Below the pieces are notes generated by a model that worked only from the letters and a program-made list of their open reading frames with translations, was not told the DNA's origin and searched no databases. Positions 34,678 to 43,212 of a DNA stretch of 64,000 nucleotides are shown in pieces (the first letter of the stretch is position 1; each line of letters starts with the position of its first letter). Source of the DNA: DAOMFB01 sp963721385 (lineage in GTDB: Bacteria; Acidobacteriota; Thermoanaerobaculia; UBA5066); NCBI GenBank assembly GCA_963721385.1, contig CAVRJB010000013.1:1-64000 (forward strand). Direction: 5' to 3'. The translations under genes and the position numbers were made by a program.

Positions 34678-36069
34678 ATGGCCGGCCTCGACCCGATCCC
34701 GCCCGTCCTCCTCGCCCGCGTCGGGAAGAAGGACTCGAGTTCGATCGAGACCTATCTCGCGGACGGCGGCTACGCGTCGTGGAAGAAGGTCCTCGCGGGC
34801 GTCGCGTCGGGCACGTGGACGCCGGCGAAGGTCACCGACATGGTGAAGGCCTCGGGCCTGCGCGGCCGGGGCGGGGCGGGCTTCCCGTGCGGGCAGAAGT
34901 GGACGTTCGTCCCCCCGCAGGAGAAGCGGGGCGGCAAGCCGGTCTACCTCCTCTGCAACGCCGACGAGTCGGAGCCCGGCACGTTCAAGGACCGGCTCCT
35001 CATCGAGCAGGACCCGCACCAGGTCCTCGAAGGGATGATGATCGCGAGCTTCGCCCTCCAGGTGAAGCACGCCTACGTCTACATTCGCGGCGAGATGGTC
35101 CACGGCGCCGAGATCCTGAACGCCGCGATCCGCGAAGCCGAGGCGAAGGGACTCCTCGGGACGAACGTGGAGGGCTCGGGGATCGACCTCGAGATCACCG
35201 TCCACCGCGGCGCCGGCGCCTACATCTGCGGCGAGGAGACGGCCCTCATCGAGAGCCTCGAGGGGAAGCGCGGCCACCCGCGCATCAAGCCCCCCTTCCC
35301 CGCCGTCTGGGGCGCGTGGGGCTGCCCGACCGTCGTCAACAACGTCGAGACGCTCTCGTGCGTGAAGCACGTCCTCGACCGCGGCGCCGACTGGTTCAAG
35401 GGAATCGGGCGGAACGACCGGAACACCGGTCCGAAGCTCTACTGCGTCTCCGGACACGTCGAGAAGCCGGGCGTCTACGAGGCTCCGATCGGGATCCCGT
35501 GGGAGCGCCTCCTCGAGATGGCGGGCGGCATGAAGGGCGGGCGGAAGCTGAAGGCGGTCATCCCGGGCGGCGCTTCGGCCCCGATGCTGACGGCCGCCGA
35601 GGTCGCCGGCGTGCCGATGGACTTCGACGGGCTCGCCGCCGCGAAGTCCATGTTCGGGTCCGCGGCCATCATCGTCATGGACGAGACGACCGACATGCCG
35701 AAGGCGGTCACGAACATCTCGAAGTTCTTCGCCCACGAGTCGTGCGGACAGTGCACGCCGTGCCGTGAGGGGACCCCCTGGCTGAACAAGATGCTGAAGC
35801 GCGTCGTGAACGGCGAAGGGCGGCGGCAGGACCTGGACCTCCTCCTTTCGATCGCGAACCAGATGGGAAACGGCATGACGATCTGCGTCTTCGCCGATGC
35901 CGCCATCGCGCCCGTCCTCTCGGGCGTCTCGAAGTTCCGGGAGGAGTTCGAGGCCTACGTCGCGGCGTCGAACGCCCCCGGCTTCGAGGTGCCCGCGCCG
36001 GACACCGTTACGGAGAAGGTCGCGGAGCGGACGGCCGCCGGCATCCACGACGCGGGGCTCGGACGCTGA
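34678..36069 (+). CDS. nuoF: NuoF, complex I NADH/FMN subunit
   Basis: A 463-residue subunit that binds NADH, FMN and 4Fe-4S cluster N3. The GRGGAGFPCGQKW glycine-rich FMN/NADH loop lies near 62-74. The N3 ligands are SCGQCTPCREG near 355 and a Cys in TICVFADA near 400. ICGEETALIESLEG is conserved. Its ATG is immediately after the nuoE stop; its own stop overlaps the nuoG ATG by one base. It oxidises NADH and passes electrons to NuoE and NuoG. Confidence 0.97.
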   Translation: MAGLDPIPPVLLARVGKKDSSSIETYLADGGYASWKKVLAGVASGTWTPAKVTDMVKASGLRGRGGAGFPCGQKWTFVPPQEKRGGKPVYLLCNADESEPGTFKDRLLIEQDPHQVLEGMMIASFALQVKHAYVYIRGEMVHGAEILNAAIREAEAKGLLGTNVEGSGIDLEITVHRGAGAYICGEETALIESLEGKRGHPRIKPPFPAVWGAWGCPTVVNNVETLSCVKHVLDRGADWFKGIGRNDRNTGPKLYCVSGHVEKPGVYEAPIGIPWERLLEMAGGMKGGRKLKAVIPGGASAPMLTAAEVAGVPMDFDGLAAAKSMFGSAAIIVMDETTDMPKAVTNISKFFAHESCGQCTPCREGTPWLNKMLKRVVNGEGRRQDLDLLLSIANQMGNGMTICVFADAAIAPVLSGVSKFREEFEAYVAASNAPGFEVPAPDTVTEKVAERTAAGIHDAGLGR

Positions 36070-37772
36070 TGGTGAAGGTCATGGTCGACGGGAAGACCGT
36101 CGAGGTCGCCAACACGACGAACGCCCTCGAGGCGTGCCGCGCGGCCGGCGTCGAGGTCCCCCACTTCTGCTACCACCCGAAGCTCTCCGTCGTCGGCCAA
36201 TGCCGGATGTGCATGGTGGAGATCGACGGGATGCCGAAAGTGCAGGCCTCCTGCACGGTCCCCGTCCGGGACGGCATGGTGATCCACGCCTCGTCGGAGC
36301 GGGCGCTCGCGGCGAGGAACGCCACGATGGAGTTCCTCCTCATCAATCACCCGCTCGACTGCCCGATCTGCGACCAGGCGGGCGAGTGCAAGCTGCAGGA
36401 CAACGCGGTGGGGGCCGGACTCCCGGTCTCGCGCACGTCCGAGCCTCGGCGGCTCGTCCCGGGCTACGAGCGGACGGAGATCGGCCCGCACGTCGTCGCC
36501 GACATGACGCGCTGCATCCAGTGCACGCGCTGCATCCGATTCTGCGAAGAGGTCAGCGAGACGGGCGAGCTGAGCTTCGTCGAGCGCGGCGGCCACACCT
36601 TCGTCTGGACGCACGAGGGGAAACCTCTCGCGAACGACCTCTCGGCCTGCGCCGCCGACGTCTGCCCCGTCGGCGCCCTCACCGTCAGGGAGTTCCGCTT
36701 CCGGAAGCGCGTCTGGTGGCTCAACAAGACGCGGTCGATCTGCGACGGCTGCGAGATCGGCTGCAACATCTCGATCGAGCACCGGGACCGGACGATCTAC
36801 CGCTTCCTCCCGCGCGTCCAGCCCGCCGTGAACGACTATTGGATCTGCGACTACGGCCGCTTCCGGTCGGAACAGTTGAACCACCGCGCCTTCCTGAAGC
36901 CCCAGGTCCGCGCCGCGGGCGCGACCATGCGCCGGGAGACGAACTGGGGCGAGGCGCTCGACGCCGTGAAGATCGCCGTAGATCGCGCCCTCGCGGAGGA
37001 TCCTTCGAAGGTACTGGTTCTCGGCTCGGCTCGTCTCTCGACCGAAGAGAACTGGCTTCTTGCAAAGCTGTTCAGGGATTCTCTGAAGGTCGAGAACGTC
37101 GAATTCCAGGTCGACGACGGGCCGAAGCGGCGGATGAAGCGCGGGAAGGAATGGGTCTACGGCACGGAAGCCGCGCCCAATTCCCGCGGCGCCGAAGCGG
37201 CCGGAATCCGGCGCAGCGGCGCCGGCGACGGCTCAGCTCTGAATCTCTTTCTTTCCAGGCAGAACTCTCCTCCGGCGGTCCTTTACATCACCGACGCCGC
37301 ATTCTCAGAGAGGGCCACCGAGCCCGGTTTCGTCGCCCTTCTCCGGCAGGCGGCGTTTCTCGTCGTCCATGCGCGTGTCCGGAACGCCCTGACCGACGCG
37401 GCCGACGTCGTCCTTCCTTCGGCGAGCCTCGCGGAGAAGGACGGGACGTTCGTCAACCGGGACGGGCGCGTCCAGCGGTTCGACCGCGCGGTCGTCGCGC
37501 CGCCCATCGTCCGGACGGACCTCGAGATCCTCCTCCACCTCGGGATGCGCTGGGGCGCTTTCGAGGCGTCGTGGACGGCGGAGGAGGTCTTCGGTCGGAT
37601 GAAGGCCTCCGTCGCCGGATACGCCGGCCTCGACTGGAACTCCGGCGACCTCGTCGGCAACCCGCCGTCGGTCTCGCCCGCAGCCGCCTACGACGTCCTC
37701 GGGCTCGAGAAGGAGCCGGAGCGCGAAGTCTTCGTCCGGCCTTCCGTGGCCGCGGAAAACCTCCAGCCGTGA
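36069..37772 (+). CDS. nuoG: NuoG, complex I 75-kDa iron-sulphur subunit (short form)
   Basis: A 567-residue subunit; common bacterial NuoG is 680-910. The N-terminal 2Fe-2S site (CRMCMVEI near 47), the His/Cys site (HPLDCPICDQAGEC near 93) and the following 4Fe-4S set (CIQCTRCIRFC near 147, then DVCPVGAL) are present. A CxxCxxxCx27C motif (SICDGCEIGC, near 224) would bind the extra cluster N7 found in E. coli and Thermus types. The molybdopterin-like domain is reduced, ending after the LPSASLAEKDGTFVNRDGR motif. The stop overlaps the nuoH GTG. Confidence 0.95.
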   Translation: MVKVMVDGKTVEVANTTNALEACRAAGVEVPHFCYHPKLSVVGQCRMCMVEIDGMPKVQASCTVPVRDGMVIHASSERALAARNATMEFLLINHPLDCPICDQAGECKLQDNAVGAGLPVSRTSEPRRLVPGYERTEIGPHVVADMTRCIQCTRCIRFCEEVSETGELSFVERGGHTFVWTHEGKPLANDLSACAADVCPVGALTVREFRFRKRVWWLNKTRSICDGCEIGCNISIEHRDRTIYRFLPRVQPAVNDYWICDYGRFRSEQLNHRAFLKPQVRAAGATMRRETNWGEALDAVKIAVDRALAEDPSKVLVLGSARLSTEENWLLAKLFRDSLKVENVEFQVDDGPKRRMKRGKEWVYGTEAAPNSRGAEAAGIRRSGAGDGSALNLFLSRQNSPPAVLYITDAAFSERATEPGFVALLRQAAFLVVHARVRNALTDAADVVLPSASLAEKDGTFVNRDGRVQRFDRAVVAPPIVRTDLEILLHLGMRWGAFEASWTAEEVFGRMKASVAGYAGLDWNSGDLVGNPPSVSPAAAYDVLGLEKEPEREVFVRPSVAAENLQP

Positions 37773-38803
37773 GCGACGAGCTGTTCCACGCCGTGGCTTC
37801 CGCCGGGATGATCGCCCTGGCCTGGACGATCCTCCTCGGCCTCTACCTCCTGATCGTCGTCTGGGCCGAGCGCCGGATCGCGGGGCTCATCCAGGACCGG
37901 CCCGGCCCGAACCGGGTCGGGCCGTACGGCCTCTTCCAGACACTGGCCGACGTGCCGAAGATGTTCCTCAAGGAGGACGTGACGCCGCTCTACGTGGACA
38001 AGCTGCTCCACACCGTGGCGCCCGCGATCATCCTGATCCCCGCCCTGACGACGATCGCCATCGTGCCGCTCGGCGCGCCGATCACGATCGCCGGCCGGAC
38101 CATCCCGCTGGTCGTGGCCGACGTGAACATCGGCGTCCTCTACCTCCTCGCCCTGACCTCGGTCAGCGTCTACGGACTCATCGTGGGCGCCTGGGCCTCG
38201 AACAACAAGTACTCGCTCCTCGGCGGCCTCCGCGCCTCGGCGCAGATCATCAGCTACGAGCTGTCGATGGGAATCGCGGCGATCGCGGTCTTCGTCTCCG
38301 CCGGGTCGCTCCGGCCCATCGCCGTCGTCGAGTGGCAGGACGCCCACGTCTGGAACTGCGTCGCGCAGGCGCTCGGCTGCGTCATCTTCGTCGTCTCCGC
38401 GTTCGCCGAGACGAACCGCGTCCCCTTCGACCTCCCCGAGGCCGAATCGGAGCTGGTCGCCGGGTACCACACGGAGTACTCGGCCTTCAAGTTCGGCATG
38501 TTCTTCATGAGCGAGTACGCGAACATGTTCGTGGCCTCGGCCATGATCGTGACGCTCTACTTCGGCGGCTGGACGCTGCCGTTCATGACGTTCACCGGCA
38601 ACCTCGGCGCCCTCCTCTCGCTGGGAGTCTTCCTGGCGAAGGTCTTTGCCTGGGTCTTCGTCTTCATCTGGGTCCGCTGGACCCTTCCCCGCTTCCGCTA
38701 CGACCAGCTCATGGCTCTCGGCTGGAAAGTGCTGCTGCCGCTCTCGGTCGTGAACCTGCTCGCAGTCGCGTGGTTCGTCGCGCGGTCGAGAGGGGCCGGA
38801 TGA
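37769..38803 (+). CDS. nuoH: NuoH, complex I quinone-site membrane subunit
   Basis: A 344-residue membrane protein from GTG 37769 (GTGA overlap with nuoG). It has about eight transmembrane helices, the matrix/cytoplasmic loop RPGPNRVGPYGLFQTLAD near 40-57, and EYSAFKFGMFFMSEYANM near 230. The FAETNRVPFDLPEAESELVAGY sequence of ND1/NuoH is near 205-226. It forms the entrance of the quinone channel with NuoB and NuoD, which are not encoded here. Its stop overlaps the nuoJ ATG, so nuoI is also missing from its usual place. Confidence 0.97.
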   Translation: MSDELFHAVASAGMIALAWTILLGLYLLIVVWAERRIAGLIQDRPGPNRVGPYGLFQTLADVPKMFLKEDVTPLYVDKLLHTVAPAIILIPALTTIAIVPLGAPITIAGRTIPLVVADVNIGVLYLLALTSVSVYGLIVGAWASNNKYSLLGGLRASAQIISYELSMGIAAIAVFVSAGSLRPIAVVEWQDAHVWNCVAQALGCVIFVVSAFAETNRVPFDLPEAESELVAGYHTEYSAFKFGMFFMSEYANMFVASAMIVTLYFGGWTLPFMTFTGNLGALLSLGVFLAKVFAWVFVFIWVRWTLPRFRYDQLMALGWKVLLPLSVVNLLAVAWFVARSRGAG

Positions 38804-39318
38804 CCGGCGCCACGGTCGTCTTCGCCTTCGCCTCCGGGCTCGCGATCCTCTTCGCGCTCCTGATGGTCGTCCAGAAGACGCCGGTCAAGAGCGTCCTCGC
38901 GCTCGTCGTCACCTTCTTCGGTCTCGCCGTCCTGTCGGTCCAGCTGGCCGCGCCGTTCATCGCGGCGATCCAGATCATCGTCTACGCCGGGGCCATCCTC
39001 GTCCTGTTCCTCTTCGTCATCATGCTGCTGAACCTGAACGAGGAGGCCCGGGAGAAGGACACCCACCCGGTGCAGAAGGGGCTCGGGCTCGTGACCGCCG
39101 TCGCTCTACTGGGCGTCCTCCTCGGGGCCACGCTTCGGGCGCCGGAGGCTCCCGTGACCCGCCTCGCGTCGGGCCCGCGCATCCCGACGGCCGACGAGAT
39201 TCCCCTCCTGGGCCGCCTCCTCTTCTCCGATTACCTCTTCGCCTTCGAGGCGATGTCGGTCCTGCTCCTCGTCGCCGCGGTCGGCGCGCTCATCCTCTCC
39301 AAGAGGAGGATGGATTGA
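38800..39318 (+). CDS. nuoJ: NuoJ, complex I membrane subunit
   Basis: A 172-residue ND6-type subunit with five hydrophobic helices. The conserved IQIIVYAGAILVLFLFVIMLLNL segment lies near 55-80. The ATG overlaps the nuoH stop (ATGA) and the stop overlaps the nuoK TTG (TTGA). The loop between helices 4 and 5 (residues about 115-145) is rich in Pro and Arg. It belongs to the proton-pumping module. Confidence 0.95.
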   Translation: MTGATVVFAFASGLAILFALLMVVQKTPVKSVLALVVTFFGLAVLSVQLAAPFIAAIQIIVYAGAILVLFLFVIMLLNLNEEAREKDTHPVQKGLGLVTAVALLGVLLGATLRAPEAPVTRLASGPRIPTADEIPLLGRLLFSDYLFAFEAMSVLLLVAAVGALILSKRRMD

Positions 39319-39647
39319 ACGTCCTCTCCGGCGTCGCCCCGATGGGGGTCGCCCCCGCGGCGTACCTCTTCGTCGGGACGGTCCTCTTCGCGATCGGCAT
39401 CGCGGGGGCCCTCCTGAAGCGGAACGCCCTCTCGATCTTCCTGTCGATCGAGCTGATGATGAACGCCGTCAACCTCCTGATCCTGACCTACGCCCGGATG
39501 CGCGGAGACGCGGCGGGCCAGATGATCGTCTTCTTCGTGATCGCCATCGCGGCCGCCGAGGCCGCCGTCGGCCTTGCCGTCTTCGTCGCCCTCTTCCGCG
39601 CCAAGGAGACGGTCGAGGTAGACAAGGTGAACCTCCTGAAATGGTAG
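39315..39647 (+). CDS. nuoK: NuoK, complex I membrane subunit
   Basis: A 110-residue ND4L-type subunit with three transmembrane helices. The conserved glutamates lie in FLSIELMMNAVNL (near 43-55) and AIAAAEAAVGLAVFVALFR (near 76-95). The TTG at 39315 overlaps the nuoJ stop; an ATG nine codons later (39342) is an alternative and would give a length closer to the family average of about 100. NuoL follows after ten bases. Confidence 0.95.
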   Translation: MNVLSGVAPMGVAPAAYLFVGTVLFAIGIAGALLKRNALSIFLSIELMMNAVNLLILTYARMRGDAAGQMIVFFVIAIAAAEAAVGLAVFVALFRAKETVEVDKVNLLKW

Positions 39648-39657
39648 CCGCGCGCGC

Positions 39658-41661
39658 ATGACCGCTCTCTGGTGGATCCCCGCCCTGCCGCTCCTCGGCT
39701 TCCTCCTGAACGGCGCCGTGGCCCTCGCCTCGAGCTCGGCCCGCGCGAAGGCCGGCAAGGGCGGCGCTCCGCTTCCCTACGGAGAGCGTCTCTTCCACGG
39801 CGTCGTCGGCGTCGGCACGACCGGCCTGGCCGGCGTCCTCTCGTTCGCGGCCGTCGTCCCCTGGGGGCGGGAGGCGCTCGCGGGACGCGTCGTCCCCGTC
39901 GTCGAGACCGTCTGGGTCTGGATGTTCGCCGGCGACTTCCACGTCGACGTCGCGTTCCGGCTCGACGCGCTCTCGGCGCTGATGATCTCGTTCGTCACGT
40001 TCGTCGGGACTCTGATCCACCTTTACAGCGTCGGCTACCTCCAGGAGGAGGAAGGCTACGGGCGCTACTTCGCCTTCCTGAACCTCTTCATGTTCGCGAT
40101 GCTGACGCTCGTCCTCGCCAGCAGCCTCCCGGTCCTCTTCATCGGCTGGGAGGGGGTCGGCCTCTGCTCGTACCTCCTGATCGGCTACTACTACGACAAG
40201 GACTTCGCGGTCGCCGCCGGGAAGAAGGCGTTCGTCGTGAACCGGATCGGCGACTTCGGGTTCGTCCTCGGCATCTTCGGCATCCTCGCTCTCTTCGGCA
40301 CGACGGACTTCTCGTTCGTCGAGGCGGCCCGCCACGGCGCCGTGACCGGCGCCTCTCCCCTCACGGTCTACGCGACCTGCCTCCTCCTCTTCCTCGGGGC
40401 GTGCGGAAAGAGCGCGCAGGTGCCGCTCTACGTCTGGCTCCCCGACGCCATGGCCGGCCCCACACCCGTCTCGGCGCTCATCCACGCCGCCACGATGGTG
40501 ACGGCGGGCGTCTACCTCGTGGCGCGGACCAGCACGGTCTTCGTCCTCGCCCCCGACGCGATGACTCTCGTCGCCTGGGTCGGCGCGGGGACGGCGATCT
40601 TCGCGGCCTCGATCGGCCTCGCGCAGAACGACATCAAGAAGGTCCTCGCCTACTCGACCGTCTCGCAGCTCGGCTACATGTTCCTCGCCTGCGGCGTCGG
40701 GGCGTTCTCGGTGGGGATGTTCCACGTCTTCACCCACGCCTTCTTCAAGGCCTGCCTCTTCCTCGGCTCCGGGTCCGTCATCGTCGCGATGCACCACGAG
40801 CAGGACATGCGGAAGATGGGAGGCCTCGCCGGCAAGCTCCCGGAGACCTACCGGACGATGCTGGTGGCGACGCTCGCCATCTCCGGCATCGTCCCGTTCG
40901 CGGGGTTCTTCTCGAAGGACATGATCCTCGGCTCGACGCTCGCGGCCGGCCATCCGGTTCTCTGGCTCGTCGGCGTCGTGACGGCCGCCATGACCGCCTT
41001 CTACATGTTCCGGCTCGTCCGGATGACCTTCGCCGGGGAGTTCCGCGGGACGCACGAGCAGGAGCACCACCTGAAGGAGAGCCCCGCCACGATGACGGTC
41101 CCCCTCTGGGTGCTCGCGGCGGGTTCGACGGTCGCGGGCCTCGTCTGGATCCCGTTCGGGCTCTCGACCGTCTTCCCGCGCTTCCTCGGTTCCGCCGTCG
41201 CGGAAGTCCCCGAGCACGAGTTCTCGCATGGAACCGAGCTCGCGCTCATGGCGATCTCGCTCGTGGCGGCGTTCGCCGGAATCGCGCTCGCCGTCCGGTG
41301 GTACGGCAAGAGGGCGGCCACCGCCCACCCGGCCGATCTGCCTCCGGAACAGATCGTCGTTTCGGCACCGGCAACCGCCTTCGCCGCGCGGACGGGGCTC
41401 CTCGGTCGCCTCGTCGAGAACAAGTGGTTCGTCGACGAGGGAATCGAGGCGGGCCTCCGCTCGCCGTTCCGGAAGATCGGGCGCTTCCTCTGGAGGGGGT
41501 TCGACGCCCTTTTCATCGACGGCATCGCGAACGCGTCGGCGTTCCTCGTGGAGCTCACGGGGGATCTCCTGCGCTTCTTCACGACCGGAAACGTCCGGAA
41601 CTACACGCTCGGCTTCACGCTCGGGTTCCTCGCCCTCGTCGTCTGGGTCTGGGTGAAGTAG
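39658..41661 (+). CDS. nuoL: NuoL, complex I antiporter-like subunit
   Basis: A 667-residue subunit with about 16 transmembrane helices. Key features are FRLDALSALMISFV near 100, the WEGVGLCSYLLIGYYY stretch near 163, and the LPDAMAGPTPVSALIHAATMVTAGVYL proton-channel motif near 260. A long lateral-helix region near the C-terminus ends in LGFLALVVWVWVK. It is the distal proton pump of the membrane arm. Three bases separate it from nuoM. Confidence 0.97.
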   Translation: MTALWWIPALPLLGFLLNGAVALASSSARAKAGKGGAPLPYGERLFHGVVGVGTTGLAGVLSFAAVVPWGREALAGRVVPVVETVWVWMFAGDFHVDVAFRLDALSALMISFVTFVGTLIHLYSVGYLQEEEGYGRYFAFLNLFMFAMLTLVLASSLPVLFIGWEGVGLCSYLLIGYYYDKDFAVAAGKKAFVVNRIGDFGFVLGIFGILALFGTTDFSFVEAARHGAVTGASPLTVYATCLLLFLGACGKSAQVPLYVWLPDAMAGPTPVSALIHAATMVTAGVYLVARTSTVFVLAPDAMTLVAWVGAGTAIFAASIGLAQNDIKKVLAYSTVSQLGYMFLACGVGAFSVGMFHVFTHAFFKACLFLGSGSVIVAMHHEQDMRKMGGLAGKLPETYRTMLVATLAISGIVPFAGFFSKDMILGSTLAAGHPVLWLVGVVTAAMTAFYMFRLVRMTFAGEFRGTHEQEHHLKESPATMTVPLWVLAAGSTVAGLVWIPFGLSTVFPRFLGSAVAEVPEHEFSHGTELALMAISLVAAFAGIALAVRWYGKRAATAHPADLPPEQIVVSAPATAFAARTGLLGRLVENKWFVDEGIEAGLRSPFRKIGRFLWRGFDALFIDGIANASAFLVELTGDLLRFFTTGNVRNYTLGFTLGFLALVVWVWVK

Positions 41662-41664
41662 CCG

Positions 41665-43212
41665 ATGCTGAAGACGCTTCTCTCGCTCGACTGGCTCGGC
41701 GCCGACCTCCTGACGACGCTGGTCTTCCTGCCGACGGCCGGGGCGGTCGTCCTGCTCCTCTTCCCCGAGGGGTCGAAGGCCGCGCAGAAAGCGTGGGCGC
41801 TCCTCGTCTCGACCGCCACGTTCGCCGTCTCGGTCCTCCTCTACCGCGGCTTCGACCCGATGACCCAGGGCCCTACCGCCTTCCGCGTCGAGGCGCCGTG
41901 GATCCCGCGCTTCGGAATCAACTACCTCGTCGGCGTGGACGGGCTGTCGGTCGCCCTCGTCCTCCTGACGACGCTCCTCACCGTCTGCGTCTTCCTCTTT
42001 GCCTGCGGGCAGCGGCACCTCGAGCGGACGAAGGGCTACTTCGCCGCGTTTCTCATTCTCGAGACCGGCATGCTGGGGAGCCTCGTCGCACTCGACGCCA
42101 TCCTCTTCTACGTCTTCTGGGAAGTGATGCTCGTCCCGATGTACTTCATCATCGGCATCTGGGGCGGGAAGCGGCGGATCTACGCCGCGATGAAGTTCTT
42201 CCTCTTCACGATCGTCGGGTCGCTCCTGATGTTCGTGGCGATCCTCTTCACGGCAAACGTCCACATGAAGGCGACCGGGCTCCAGACCTTCGCCCTCCCG
42301 GACTGGCTCCGGGCCGTCTCGTCCGGCGCCTGGCACCTGACGCCGGGGACCGAGGCGCTCCTCTTCGGCGCGTTCGCCCTTGCTTTCCTCGTGAAGGTCC
42401 CCCTCTGGCCGCTCCACACGTGGCTTCCCGACGCCCACGTGGAGGCTCCGACCGGCGGCTCGATCATCCTGGCCGGCGTCCTCCTGAAGCTCGGGACGTA
42501 CGGCCTGATGCGCTTCGCGATCCCGCTCTTCCCGGCGTCCGCCGTCCGGTACACGCCTCTCATTGCGACGCTCGCGCTGATCGGCGTCGTCTACGGGGCG
42601 TGGGTGGCCTACGCGCAGACCGACATGAAGAAGCTCGTCGCCTACTCGTCGGTCAGCCACCTCGCGCTCGTCGTCCTCGGCATCTTCGCCGGAACGTCGA
42701 TGGCGGCGACGGGCGCCGTCGTCCAGATGGTCGGCCACGGCCTGACGACCGGCCTCCTCTTCCTCCTCGTCGGCGTCCTGTATGAGCGGCGCCACACGCA
42801 CGAGATGGCGGCTTTCGGCGGGATCGCCGTCCGCGTCCCGGTGACGACGACGCTTTTCCTCGTCGCGGCGCTCGGCTCGGCCGGCCTCCCCGGCCTGAAC
42901 GGCTTCGTCGGGGAGTTCCTGATCCTCGGCGGCGTCTTCCGGGTCAACCTCCTCTGGTGCGCGATCGCCGCCACCGGCATGGTCCTCGGCGCGATCTACC
43001 TTCTCACGCTGATCCAGAAGGTCTTCTGGGGGAAGGACGAGGTGGCCGAGAACCGCGGACTCGCCGACATCAACGCCTGGGAGGTCGCCGCGTCGCTCCC
43101 GATGGTCGTCCTGATCGTGGCGCTCGGAGTCTATCCGGCGCCCCTGCTCCGGCTCGTCGGGCCGCCCGCCGAAGCGATCGTCCGGATCCTCCGCGTGAAG
43201 GTGGGCGCCTGA
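41665..43212 (+). CDS. nuoM: NuoM, complex I antiporter-like subunit
   Basis: A 515-residue subunit with about 14 transmembrane helices. GVDGLSVALVLLTTLLT near 91, FYVFWEVMLVPMYFIIGIWGG near 150, LWPLHTWLPDAHVEAPTGGSII near 250, and the YSSVSHLALVVLG segment near 325 are conserved, including the channel Glu/Lys positions. It pumps protons as part of the membrane arm. Its TGA stop overlaps the nuoN ATG by one base. Confidence 0.97.
   Translation: MLKTLLSLDWLGADLLTTLVFLPTAGAVVLLLFPEGSKAAQKAWALLVSTATFAVSVLLYRGFDPMTQGPTAFRVEAPWIPRFGINYLVGVDGLSVALVLLTTLLTVCVFLFACGQRHLERTKGYFAAFLILETGMLGSLVALDAILFYVFWEVMLVPMYFIIGIWGGKRRIYAAMKFFLFTIVGSLLMFVAILFTANVHMKATGLQTFALPDWLRAVSSGAWHLTPGTEALLFGAFALAFLVKVPLWPLHTWLPDAHVEAPTGGSIILAGVLLKLGTYGLMRFAIPLFPASAVRYTPLIATLALIGVVYGAWVAYAQTDMKKLVAYSSVSHLALVVLGIFAGTSMAATGAVVQMVGHGLTTGLLFLLVGVLYERRHTHEMAAFGGIAVRVPVTTTLFLVAALGSAGLPGLNGFVGEFLILGGVFRVNLLWCAIAATGMVLGAIYLLTLIQKVFWGKDEVAENRGLADINAWEVAASLPMVVLIVALGVYPAPLLRLVGPPAEAIVRILRVKVGA

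Noticed and set aside
39469..42801. A 1,110-residue minus-strand open frame across nuoK-nuoM
   Set aside because: It is the antisense shadow of highly conserved nuo genes. Its composition (Glu/Asp/Arg runs) is the mirror of GC-rich hydrophobic coding and it has no start with a ribosome site.
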